A stretch of DNA of 21,264 nucleotides, taken from positions 1 through 21,264 of the IMG/VR virus record IMGVR_UViG_3300044858_000678; one strand, written 5' to 3'. This DNA is from a virus. Positions within the stretch are counted from its first letter, which is position 1. Each line of letters opens with the position of its first letter. Of this stretch, positions 1 to 9,400 are shown piece by piece. Below the pieces are notes generated by a model. It was not told the DNA's origin. It did no database searches and worked only from the letters and a program-made list of their open reading frames with translations. Position numbers and translations under genes: made by a program.

Positions 1-927
1 TGCGTTTGTTGGCCGCAATTGCAACGCCGAGTATTTTGATGCTCCGCGTGATTCGCCGCGAAATACGAAGTCGCCTTGCGTGTCTACCACTGACACCCGA
101 AAGGTCATGGACGCATTATCCGCACCAGAGTTCCAAGCAATTCGTCCATCCTCTCGCAAGCTCATGAGCGTCCGGTCAGCGGAATCGACCCACGTCCAGT
201 TCACGCCGCCGTCGCTGACCGTTCCGCTGGTGTGCGTTGGCCCGGTTGCTCCGGTGGTTCCGGCGGTCGCCGAAACGTATACCTGCGATGTCGGCCCGAC
301 GCGATACGTTCCGATGGTGATGACCTGGCCAGACGCCCAGTATTCCCAGTTGTTTGCGATGGCGACCCACGGAGCAAGCGAACGCCATGTTCGCTCCCAC
401 ATGTCTATGCTAGAAATCTTGCGATAGCCTTCAAAGGCAGCACCTCTAAATCCGCCGCTTGCAACCTGTCCAGTATTCCATTGAATTGCTGCCTGCCTCG
501 CTGCGGCAGACGCCGTCCCTGCGGTTCCGAAGTTGTTCAGCGTAAGTACCGGGAAGTGGCCGCTGTTGATCGCAAACGTCGTGTCATCGGCAGCGGTGTC
601 ACGCGACGAAATCCCGATGTGCTTGGTGTACGAAAAGTCGTTGATTACAGAGTAATCAACCAACACGACGTCTACCGGGAATGTCGCGTCGGCAAGCAAC
701 GCGGCACGATCAAACTTGACGTTATAAGGGATTTCAATCAACTTCTGGCCGCTGTTGATTGCCATGCTCAAAATGGCAGCGGTGTTGTCTGTCACTCCAT
801 CGGCTACCGCCCCAAAGTCCTTTACGCTCACGACATCGCGGAGCTTGTCGAGCGCGGTGCGCTGCGTCGCGCCGGAGCCGGCTGCGAGGAACGTGACCTG
901 TTCAGAGGTTGGCTTGGTTTGAGGCAT
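1..927 (-). CDS. Second tailspike / receptor-binding protein, 3' end outside the window
   Basis: An open frame starts at the ATG at 927-925 and runs 309 codons to the left edge without a stop, so the gene is partial at its C-terminus. Residues about 25-52 carry the linker DKLRDVVSVKDFGAVADG followed by VTDNTAAI, the entry motif of pectate-lyase-type beta-helix tailspikes. Residues about 195-250 (W-rich, then TAGTTGATGPTHTSGTVSDG) resemble a small carbohydrate-binding module seen in many phage spikes. It has only about 24 residues before the beta-helix entry motif and no T7-type anchor, unlike the spike gene upstream. It probably attaches through another virion protein. The start lies 8 nt after the stop of the 87-residue gene, with no good Shine-Dalgarno, which suggests translational coupling. 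Predicted role: host surface polysaccharide recognition. The role is inferred from family resemblance; no catalytic residues can be assigned. Confidence 0.8.
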   Translation of the reverse strand, partial: MPQTKPTSEQVTFLAAGSGATQRTALDKLRDVVSVKDFGAVADGVTDNTAAILSMAINSGQKLIEIPYNVKFDRAALLADATFPVDVVLVDYSVINDFSYTKHIGISSRDTAADDTTFAINSGHFPVLTLNNFGTAGTASAAARQAAIQWNTGQVASGGFRGAAFEGYRKISSIDMWERTWRSLAPWVAIANNWEYWASGQVITIGTYRVGPTSQVYVSATAGTTGATGPTHTSGTVSDGGVNWTWVDSADRTLMSLREDGRIAWNSGADNASMTFRVSVVDTQGDFVFRGESRGASKYSALQLRPTNA

Positions 928-935
928 ATGGATGC

Positions 936-1199
936 TCAGCAGTCGGTGGCCGTGGCGAACTCGGGCAGCGTCTTTAGATGCGAATATGCCTGCGAGAAGA
1001 CCGCAGGGCCGTCATGGTCGGTTTGAAACCGGAATCCATGCGACTTGATTACTAGGCCATCGCGGTCAACATGGTGCCAGGAAACGACGGCGATGGTATG
1101 CGTCTGCGTGCAATTGATGCCGGAAATGCGTGCATAGGCATCCAGTTCGGTTGGGCCGACGAAATTGACATCATGGATGATCGTTGTTCTTAATGCCAT
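936..1199 (-). CDS. Small hypothetical protein between two tailspike genes (87 aa)
   Basis: An 87-residue protein beginning MALRTTIIHDV. Its ATG (1199-1197) follows a good Shine-Dalgarno (GAGGA) that overlaps the stop of the preceding tailspike gene, only 7 nt away. It has no signal peptide or membrane segment. It alternates hydrophobic and polar residues, consistent with a small beta-rich fold, and contains two Cys (one near residue 30 and the last residue). I do not recognise a family with confidence. Its position, between two spike genes in one operon, suggests a structural or spike-associated role such as an adaptor or chaperone, but this is only inference. The reading frame, strong ribosome binding site and tight packing make it a real gene. 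Confidence 0.75.
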   Translation of the reverse strand: MALRTTIIHDVNFVGPTELDAYARISGINCTQTHTIAVVSWHHVDRDGLVIKSHGFRFQTDHDGPAVFSQAYSHLKTLPEFATATDC

Positions 1200-1206
1200 T
1201 GGTTCC

Positions 1207-3423
1207 TCAAATCTGCGTCCAGCGTCCGGTGTTTAGGTTGTACATGAACCGATATGCTGCATTTGCCGCAAGCGTCAGGTTTGCAGCTCCGGTCATGTGA
1301 AAACTTCCAAGCCCGCCTGACGCGTGTGCTAGCGTGAGGTTGCCATCAGTCGGGATCAATGTGATTTCCATTCCGGTTGCGAAATTTGATAAGGATGACG
1401 GCGGATAGTTGAGCGTGTTCGTCACGGTCTGCGCTGACGGCGTTGTCAGGTAGAGACGCGAATACAGGCCGCCGCCTCCGTTGACGAGCGCGTTCTGAAT
1501 GATGGCGGTCGAAACCGTGATTGACTGGTTCTGCTGTGCCAATCCATACGAGCCAGAGCGAACATCAAGTGTCGCTAATGCGGTCGCATGCGAAAGATGG
1601 ACGCCGCCAATCGTGATGTATGGAACAGTCGTTGGGTTTCGATACAAACCAAACTGGGATGGAATCCTGCATCGAGTGTTTTGCGAACCGATGGCAATTG
1701 TCGAAACGGTTTCGCCTCCGAAACTGTTGTTCACAATCTCAACATCGCCGATGCTTCCAATGTCGATGCAATGGTTGATTGAGGTCGAACCAGAAGGAGA
1801 TCCGACGTTGTCACGGATTGTCGCCGAGGTCGCCGATGCTGCTCCTCCGGTCACTCCTTGTCCGACCCTGATATACGATCCGATCGGATTCTCAAGATTG
1901 TTGCTGAACGCATAAATGTTAGTTGCAAACGTTGATTCTGATTCCTCGCCGGCCAAGATGAGGTATCCGGAAGATTCAATCGCATTTGATTGAAGCGTTG
2001 CAGTGCCGCGCTCGACTTGAATTCCAGCAAACACTTGCCCTGACAGGTAGTTGCAATCAACGTATGCGACTGTGCATTTATTCAGGTACATCGCGCCCTT
2101 GGTCGATGAACCGCACCCAAGCATCAGGCAGTTTGAAACCCTCGGTGCGTTGCAGTTGTCAAGCGTCAGTCCAGGAGATCCAGCTCCTCCAACCGTGTTG
2201 TAGACGCAGATCGAATTGACTTCCGGGTGGTGTGCGTATGAGATCGTCATTCCGCCGGTTGCGCCGCTTGAGAAATACAGCATGAAACCGGAGAACAACC
2301 CGCGATACTGGTAGGTTCCAATCGGGGACTGGAGCGTTAGCCCGGTCGTGACCGATGCGCCAGTAAACCTGAGAACGCTCTGCTCAAAGTGCTTGCCTTC
2401 TCCGATGATCCCGAATGAGCGTCCCGTACTTGGTGCCACCGGGACAGTGATGTTAGACGTGATCTTGTAATTGCCGCTAGGTATGAACAGCGTCCTGCTG
2501 TTGGTGTTGCAGAATGCGAGGGCGGCATTGAGTGCTGCCGTGTCATCTGCAACGTTGTCTCCGACAGCACCAAAGTCCTTCAGGCTAACAACATCACCAA
2601 ACTTGCTCGCCGCGCTGCGTGCGACCGCGCCCGTACCGCTCGGCGTGTAAGTGACGAGGTCCGCGCTGGTGCTGCCGATGTTGCTCGTCAGGAAGTTCAC
2701 GAACTCGATGTTGTCGGTCCCGGCCACCGGAGCAGCCGAGAACGTCAGCGTCGTGCCGGCAATCGTGTACGTGCTGCGCTGCTGATACACGCCACCGATG
2801 TAGACCTGGGCGCTGTTGCCGAGCGCGCCCGGATCGCTTGCCAGCGTGAATACCGTCTGCGACCCGGTGCCGCTGAAGACCTGCCGGGTAATCGTGGCTG
2901 GCGCACCGCTCGAGCCAGCCGTGACCACCGTCGGCTCGCCACTAGCGTCGAAGGCCAGGAATGAGTTTGCCCGCTGGGCCGCCGTCGGCAGCTCCATGTT
3001 CAGGTTCAGGCCGTCGCTGATCGGGGTCTTGATTGACCGCGTCAGATCATCGGCCATCTGCTGAATCTGGATCGTGGACCTGTCAAATGAATCAGTAATG
3101 ACCTCGGGATAAAACCCACCCTGATTGGTCAGGTCCGTTGGCTGGAGGTTCGCGATGTCAGATGTCAGGGTCAGCGTGAAACCGGTGGCAAGCGCGCCAG
3201 CAGTCAGCGTCACGCTGCCGCCCGGGTTGGTGTTCTGGTTGCCGTTCAGGCTCACCGTGTAATCGGTGTTCAGGACCAGCGTCGCCTCGACGCCAGTGCT
3301 TGTGGTTAGCTTGATGACATCAAGATCCGCAGCGGAAAACACCTTGAACGTGAACGGAAACACGGATGCCGTGCCGTTCCCGATGAATGGTCCTGCCGTT
3401 CGGACTGTGCTGCTAATCGTCAT
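1207..3423 (-). CDS. Tailspike with T7-type anchor and pectate-lyase-like beta-helix (738 aa)
   Basis: Residues about 1-145 match the N-terminal anchor of T7 gp17-type tail fibres: FPFTFKVF near residue 22, a DYTV strand, a GGSVTLT strand, and a QQMADDLTRSI helix near 121-131 followed by P. Residues 178-245 form a second small beta module (VYIGGVYQQ and a TLTFSAAP strand). Residues 275-300 hold the KFGDVVSLKDFGAVGDN linker plus a DDTAALNAAL motif that opens a right-handed beta-helix of pectate-lyase type, which runs to roughly 600 with repeated Asn/Gly/Ser-rich rungs. The C-terminus ends in short beta repeats and NLNTGRWTQI. The anchor should hold it on the tail, and the helix should bind and perhaps cleave a host surface glycan. 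The ATG at 3423-3421 has an AGGAG site upstream. GC falls sharply at the anchor/beta-helix boundary. Enzymatic activity is not proven from sequence. Confidence 0.9.
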   Translation of the reverse strand: MTISSTVRTAGPFIGNGTASVFPFTFKVFSAADLDVIKLTTSTGVEATLVLNTDYTVSLNGNQNTNPGGSVTLTAGALATGFTLTLTSDIANLQPTDLTNQGGFYPEVITDSFDRSTIQIQQMADDLTRSIKTPISDGLNLNMELPTAAQRANSFLAFDASGEPTVVTAGSSGAPATITRQVFSGTGSQTVFTLASDPGALGNSAQVYIGGVYQQRSTYTIAGTTLTFSAAPVAGTDNIEFVNFLTSNIGSTSADLVTYTPSGTGAVARSAASKFGDVVSLKDFGAVGDNVADDTAALNAALAFCNTNSRTLFIPSGNYKITSNITVPVAPSTGRSFGIIGEGKHFEQSVLRFTGASVTTGLTLQSPIGTYQYRGLFSGFMLYFSSGATGGMTISYAHHPEVNSICVYNTVGGAGSPGLTLDNCNAPRVSNCLMLGCGSSTKGAMYLNKCTVAYVDCNYLSGQVFAGIQVERGTATLQSNAIESSGYLILAGEESESTFATNIYAFSNNLENPIGSYIRVGQGVTGGAASATSATIRDNVGSPSGSTSINHCIDIGSIGDVEIVNNSFGGETVSTIAIGSQNTRCRIPSQFGLYRNPTTVPYITIGGVHLSHATALATLDVRSGSYGLAQQNQSITVSTAIIQNALVNGGGGLYSRLYLTTPSAQTVTNTLNYPPSSLSNFATGMEITLIPTDGNLTLAHASGGLGSFHMTGAANLTLAANAAYRFMYNLNTGRWTQI

Positions 3424-3466
3424 CCAATCGACTCCTAGAAGGCTTGAGGAAACCTAGATTCAACGT

Positions 3467-3487
3467 GATCCAGTACGGGCACCATCA
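3467..3487 (-). promoter_or_regulatory. Candidate phage regulatory motif, copy B (before the tailspike gene)
   Basis: On the minus strand, the stop codon of the giant gene starts the sequence TGATGGTGCCCGTAC, followed after three bases by ATC. A nearly identical sequence sits on the stop codon at 21100-21098, differing by one base over the first 15. The motif lies about 45 nt upstream of the tailspike start, in a 61-nt gap (3424-3484) that otherwise contains only the AGGAG ribosome binding site. No convincing sigma-70 promoter is visible. A promoter for a phage RNA polymerase, or a processing site, would fit; the function is inference. Confidence 0.4.
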
Positions 3488-6400
3488 ACGCCGCACGCCT
3501 GTTGCAGGAGCAAGGACGTTCTCTGTCTCGCCCTCGTATAGCGCATCCAACCCATCCAGCGTGCGGTTGATCTGTGCAGATGGCAGGCCAGTAAACGCGC
3601 CGATGAGGTTGACGGCAGACTTTCGGAATGCCTTGTCGAATTCGCCCTGGCTTGCCTGCGTCGCGAAGTTGTATGTCTCGCCAACCGCTCGCAGGCCGGC
3701 AGGGCCGCCGTATCCCATGCGCGGTCCTTCGGCACCAGCAACGATCTTGCTGATCTCGCCAAACTCGCGGACGATGACCATCGTGCCCATCAAGTATGAC
3801 AACTGCTCGGCAGCCAACTTGCGGGCAATGTCCTCGAGGTCTTCGGGCTCGTCCTCCGTCTTTGGCACCATCGCCTTTCGGATCAACTGGCCCAGCACGA
3901 CAGGAACCACGAACAGCATCGCATAGTCGGCAGCCAGCTTGCCCTTGTTCTTGGCAGTCATGGTCTGAACCGCAGCCATGTTGTAGACCGTGTTCATGTA
4001 ACCGTAGAACACCGTGAACAACTTCAGGCCGGCACCGCCACGCTCAACACGGCTCAAGTCCTTCAGCATGCCGCCGCCCTGCGAATCGATCACGGCCTGG
4101 TCAGCCAGCGCGATGGAAGTGTCCTCGTCGCGGCCCTCGTACAGTGCCTTCTCGTAGGCACCGATCCAAGTCGGGACATCGACCATCCGCTGCATCCGCA
4201 TCATCAGGAAATAGGTGCCCATCTTGATGCGGCGCATGGCAACGCTGTCGCCCTGCACCATGTTCCGCAGTTCGTTCAACTCGCGGAACTGCGTGCGAGA
4301 ACGATTCGCCATGAAATCAGACTTCTCGTTGACCATCTTCATAGACAGCAACGGCGACTGTGCGACGGCGGCGATGCCACGACCGATCCACTTCACGCCA
4401 ACCCTGACGATGGACTGGTTGAAGCCTGTGATCTGCAATGCCGCGCTGACCACGTTGAAGCCGAGGCCTGCGGAACTGATGCCCTGGCGCAGGAAGTTCA
4501 GGGCCATCTCGGCTTCGTTCTGCACACCGCGCTCGCCGGCAGCGACATCCTTGATCCAAGTCTTCAACTGGCCGATGAACTCTGGGCCATACTTTTCACG
4601 CACGGCCTCGTCAAACGCCTGAGAGCGCATGAGGCGATTAGCCTGAATCAGCCATCGGTGCCACGACAGGTCATGGATGACCTCATTGACGCCGCCGTAC
4701 ATGCCAGCCAACGTGTAGAGCAGTGGTCGTTTATCTTTCAACTCCTCAACGCGAGCCTTTGTGTAACTGCGGCGCGTGGTCGCGCTGGTGAATGCACCAG
4801 CCAGGTCTCGCTTGGCAACCTCTGCGTCGGACATCGTTTCCGAACGCATGGATGCTCGAGGGTCGTACTTGATCGGGTAATAGCCACCTCGCAGCGTGAC
4901 CGTCTTGCCATCCGCCGTCTGCACGATCAATGGCTTCGGCTCAACCCAGTTCGGCTCCTTTCCGTACAACTCGCGCTCCTTCGCAGCGATCTCCGGTCGG
5001 TATGTCTCGAAGTAGTCCCAAACTTGCTGAACGAGGTTCCATTCATCCTCCGTCAACGACTGGAGAATCGGCGTGATCTGCTCAATCGACCAACTCTCGC
5101 CATTGAGAAGCCGCTGAATGTTGCCGTCGTTGCCCATGTTCAGGGCAATGACAAGCCTAGCCTCGCGGTTGAAACTGCGATCCACGGTCGGGAAGTATTG
5201 GCCCTTGCCACCCATCTTGCCGAGCTTGAAGATCGGCGCGAACATCGCCGTCAGGCGCTCGGTCGCCTGCGCCCGCATGGTCGTTTCCTTGTCGCCGGCA
5301 TCGTTTGCCGAACGAATCAGGTAGTTCCACACCGGGCCTCCATCCTGGGCTCCGTCCAGGATCCGGGCGATGGATGCCGCCTTCAGGTGTGCGCCGATGA
5401 AACCCTTGAGCGTGGTGATGGCTCGACCGATGTTCGTGGTCGCGGTCCGGGCGTTCGCCTTGCGGTCGCCGGCATTGGCGATCACGCTCGTCACAATCTC
5501 GTCGCGCACCTTCTCGAAGTCGGCCTTCTCCGCAGCCAACTTGATCTTCCGCTCATTCTTGCCCATGAACTCAATCTGCTTCACGGCATCCATGACCGCG
5601 TTGAATTCCGTGACAGTCAGGTTGCGCCACGGCCTGCGGTTCGATTCAGCCAGCACTTCAGGATCAATGTCTGGCTCAAGTCCTTCGGCCCGCTTGGCTT
5701 CCACCCACGCGGCCAAGTCGGCCCGGCGGGCAGCCTCTGTCCGGCTGATAGGTGCCAGTTCAAACCTGTCCAGAATGCCGGTGATCTGATCGGCATAGTC
5801 CGCACCCATCCGCTGGCGGTTGCTGTCGCGCAGCACCCTGCGGAGGTATTTCAGTCCCTTCTGAATCGCGTCATCGGCCTTCTGGGCCTCGGTCGCCAGC
5901 GCGTTCTGGTAGAGCTGCTGCCGCTTGGCCTGGAGCATGATCTGCTCGCGGGTGGCGTCCGCACCGTACCGCTCCCGCAGGCGCTTGGTATCGGCTCCTC
6001 GGGCCGCCTCAATGGCATCCCGTGACGCCCTAGCCTCCGCCGCCGCGTACTGGTCTGGCCGCAGGTCGCGGATAACTGTGTTTCCGACCGCGTCCACGGC
6101 AGCCTGCCTAGCGGCCTCCTGGATGACCCGGACGGGCTGGGTGGCCTTGGACAGCCACCGGGCCTCAACGGCCACCAGACGGGCTCTGGCTTCGTTATGG
6201 ATGGCACGGTTGACCGCCGCCTCCTGCGCCTTCGGGTCGCCCATCTCGGAGTAGTCCCGGACCATGATTTCGTCCGTCCGGGCGTCCACCACCTCGCGCA
6301 TGGGCTTGGCGTCGGCCAGCGCCTGTAGCAGGGCCGAGCCGGCGGGGAAGCCAAACATCTCGGCCACTACATCCGGGTGCAGTCCGTCCTCGGCTAGGTA

Positions 6401-9400
6401 GCCGTACTTGCCACGGCCCATCTTCGCCATGTCCAGGCCCGGCACGAACTCGCGGGCCAGCGCCGTGTTGATCTTGTGGACGCCCTCGACCGTGGTTTCG
6501 CTGCCGTCCGGGCCGATCAGGGTGCCGCGCTTCAGGTACTCCATCGCACGATAGATGGGCTCCTGCCGCACCTCGGCCATGACTTGGTCGCGCACTTCCT
6601 TCCGCTGGGTGTCATGGGCCTTCTGCAACTCCTTCAGCTTCTTGCTGCGAGCGTTGCTCATCCACTCCACCTGCTTCATCGTGTCGGTAGTCAGGGCCGC
6701 GATCGCCACGTCCGTGGCCTCCTTCTGCATGGCCTGGTATGCAGCCCACTCCGTATCGTCCATGCCAGACTGCTCTTGCGTCTGGAACAGACCCTTCATG
6801 TTGTTCACGGCCTCGGCACGCTTGATCTGCTCCTCGCTCGCGAGCATCCGATCGAAGACGGACCGGATCTCCGGCGTCAGGATCGGAAGGTCAGTGCCGA
6901 ACTCCCGGCGGTAGATCGCGTTCAGATCGTCGCGCAGCGACTTGTACACGCGCCGCATCCATGCCGCGATCCTGTCGAACACGCCGCGCATCTCGACGCT
7001 GGGAGCCTTGCCCTCGAGCAGGTAGTCCTCAAAGTTGTAGGTGATCTTCTCTTCGAGCGGCCTGCGCTGCTCGAAGGTCAGCCCGTTGTACGTCGCCAGC
7101 CGTTCCTCGAAGGTTGCGCCGGCAACGCCCATGAACTTGAACAGTTCGTCCAGGTCAGCCTTGATCCTCGCCGGCGCGTCGGGCGCACTAGCAATGCGAA
7201 GATAAACTTCCACTTTGTAGTGGATGAGTTCATGGAACAGGGTGGTGACATCGGCACCCTTGTTGATGACAGTTGTTAGCGTGCGCGGGTCGTGTCCGCC
7301 TCGGGCTGGGCCAGGTGACGGCATGGCCTGAAACAGCACTTCACCACGCGCCTCTGGAGAAACAGACATCTGGCGCACCGCCCTTTGGCGATCCTGTTCA
7401 TTCCCAGCGATATATGACATGTATGGGATGCCACTGCGCTCAAGAATGTCGCGGGTTTGCTGTGATGCATCTGTCGGAATTACTGCGCCAGCAAACTCAT
7501 CCAGTCGCACCGCACGCTGTGGCTTGGCTTCAAAGTATGGCACTGGCGCATTGAACAATGCATCAGCGGCATCAATGGCCTGTTCGATAGTTTCCGCTGG
7601 CATGCTGCCAATGGCAAATTGCTCACGGCTCAATGCTTCGCGCATTGCCTTTGCGCTTCGCTTCTTGCGCTTTCCATACCGAGCCAGCGCCTTCATAGAC
7701 GCATCCATTGCAGCCCATGTGTCTTGCTTTCCACGCCAATCAGTAAGCCGCGTGTAGTCCACAACCGCTAGACGATACGCCTCAAGCGTTTTTTCCGATT
7801 CCTTTCGCGCCTTGCTGTATTCATCCGGATTGACAATGGCCGTCTTTGCGGCTTCTCGCATTTCTTCAAGATCCGGGAATGCACGTGCACGCTTTGCCCG
7901 TGCTGCACCAGCTCCAAATGTCAATCCCTTTTCCTCACCCTTGACCTTAGCAGAAGCCATAAAGTCAACGATATTTCCAAGCGTATATGGACGCTTTAGT
8001 TTGCCATCACGAAGGAATGGCGCACCAAACTGTCCTCGCGTTTTCTTATCAACCCAGGTCTTGTATTCCGCGTATGACGGTTCCAGTTTCTCTGTCAACG
8101 CATTCGCTGTCGCTTCCCGCGCCACACGCTGACGGTTAGTTTCTTGAACATCCCTGCTCAATCGTTGCAGTGTCGTGGGCGTGAATTGTTTTGCCCATTC
8201 TTCAACACGTCCTTCTGGTAGTTCTTCTGCAACGCCCTGATATTGCCTACGCACTTCATCGGCGTATGCAATCTTGAGAGCAGCGTATTCAGGACTAGCC
8301 TCCATCACGTCATATGCCTGCTGTTGATCGACTGCCAAATAAATTGGAGTCAAACGATCAATTGCCTCCCATGTCAGGCGCGACAATGTTGGTCGTGTTT
8401 CCAGTATTGGAGCGATTTCAATTCCACGCTCTCGCAAGTACATCGCCATGATTGCTGGCGAACGCAACCAACGCTCCGCTAATTTGTTGGCATCTGGTTC
8501 GTTGACGAGAAAATTAAATGTGCTATCAACCAGTCCTACGTCATCAAACTCGGTTTGTAGATCACGAATTGACGCGACAACGGCATCTGCCTTTGCAGTC
8601 GAAACTTTCGGCCATTCCGGGCGTGGGAACCTAGCCGAATATGCATCGGCCTCAAATACTGGCGTTGTACGAGGCTCGGCCATCTCGCGTGTACCGAGCA
8701 GCGTGATTTCACCAAAGCCCTCAACGCCGCCTGCTTCCTCTGTAATGACTCCGATTGAAGGAACCGCAAGACCACCCATCCGCTCGGCGAATTGCAGATT
8801 GTCAGCGGACAGATTGTGTACTGCCATCAAGCGCGGCCCAGTTGCCGCCTGCTCAAACACCTTGGGGCTGGTGATGTCGAACCGGCGCGACAGCGGGACG
8901 ACGTTGCCCTGCTCGTCGCGGGTTACGGGGTCGGCGGATTTCAGTTGTTCCGAATCAAAGGCGATATAGGAGTCTTCACGACCCTCTGCTTCGTTCTTAT
9001 AAACGATTCCGTCATAACCCTTGCTAACTAGAAAATCACGAATTGGAGCAAGTGCATCGTAGTACGCAAACATGTCGCCGCTTTCCGGCGAACCAGCACG
9101 CATTTCTTCTGGTATTTCGTCTAGCAGTTCGGATCTCTGACGCTCCGTAATAATTGCTTCGGGCAAAGAGTAGATCACCCGATCTGCTGACCACACACCG
9201 AGATCCTTGAGGCGCAACGGATTAGCAATCCGTGCGCGAAGTTTCATCGTGCGCTGGCCTAGCATTCCTTCGGGAATGCCAGCGCCAATGTGAAATCCAA
9301 GTTCTCCTGCTTTGAACTCCGAAAACCATTGATTGGTTTGATGTTCTGCTTCAATTGTGTACCCGGCCTGGTATGCGGCATCATCAACCATCCGTTGCGC

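Noticed and set aside
232-1026. 264-codon plus-strand open frame at the left edge
   Set aside because: Antisense to the partial second spike and the 87-residue gene, whose minus-strand translations carry recognisable spike motifs and a good ribosome binding site.
1-3423. Diversity-generating retroelement target, expected because of BPP-1 resemblance
   Set aside because: No reverse transcriptase, no template/variable repeat pair and no C-type-lectin-like spike tip is visible; the spikes are beta-helix type. The element could lie outside the window.
4658-6025. 455-codon plus-strand open frame
   Set aside because: It lies wholly antisense to the giant gene in its GC-rich coiled-coil part, has an Arg/Leu/His-rich composition typical of antisense frames in high-GC DNA, and shows no recognisable domain.
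6476-7279. 267-codon plus-strand open frame
   Set aside because: Antisense shadow of the giant gene; Leu/His/Arg-rich with no recognisable motif and no gene context on the plus strand.
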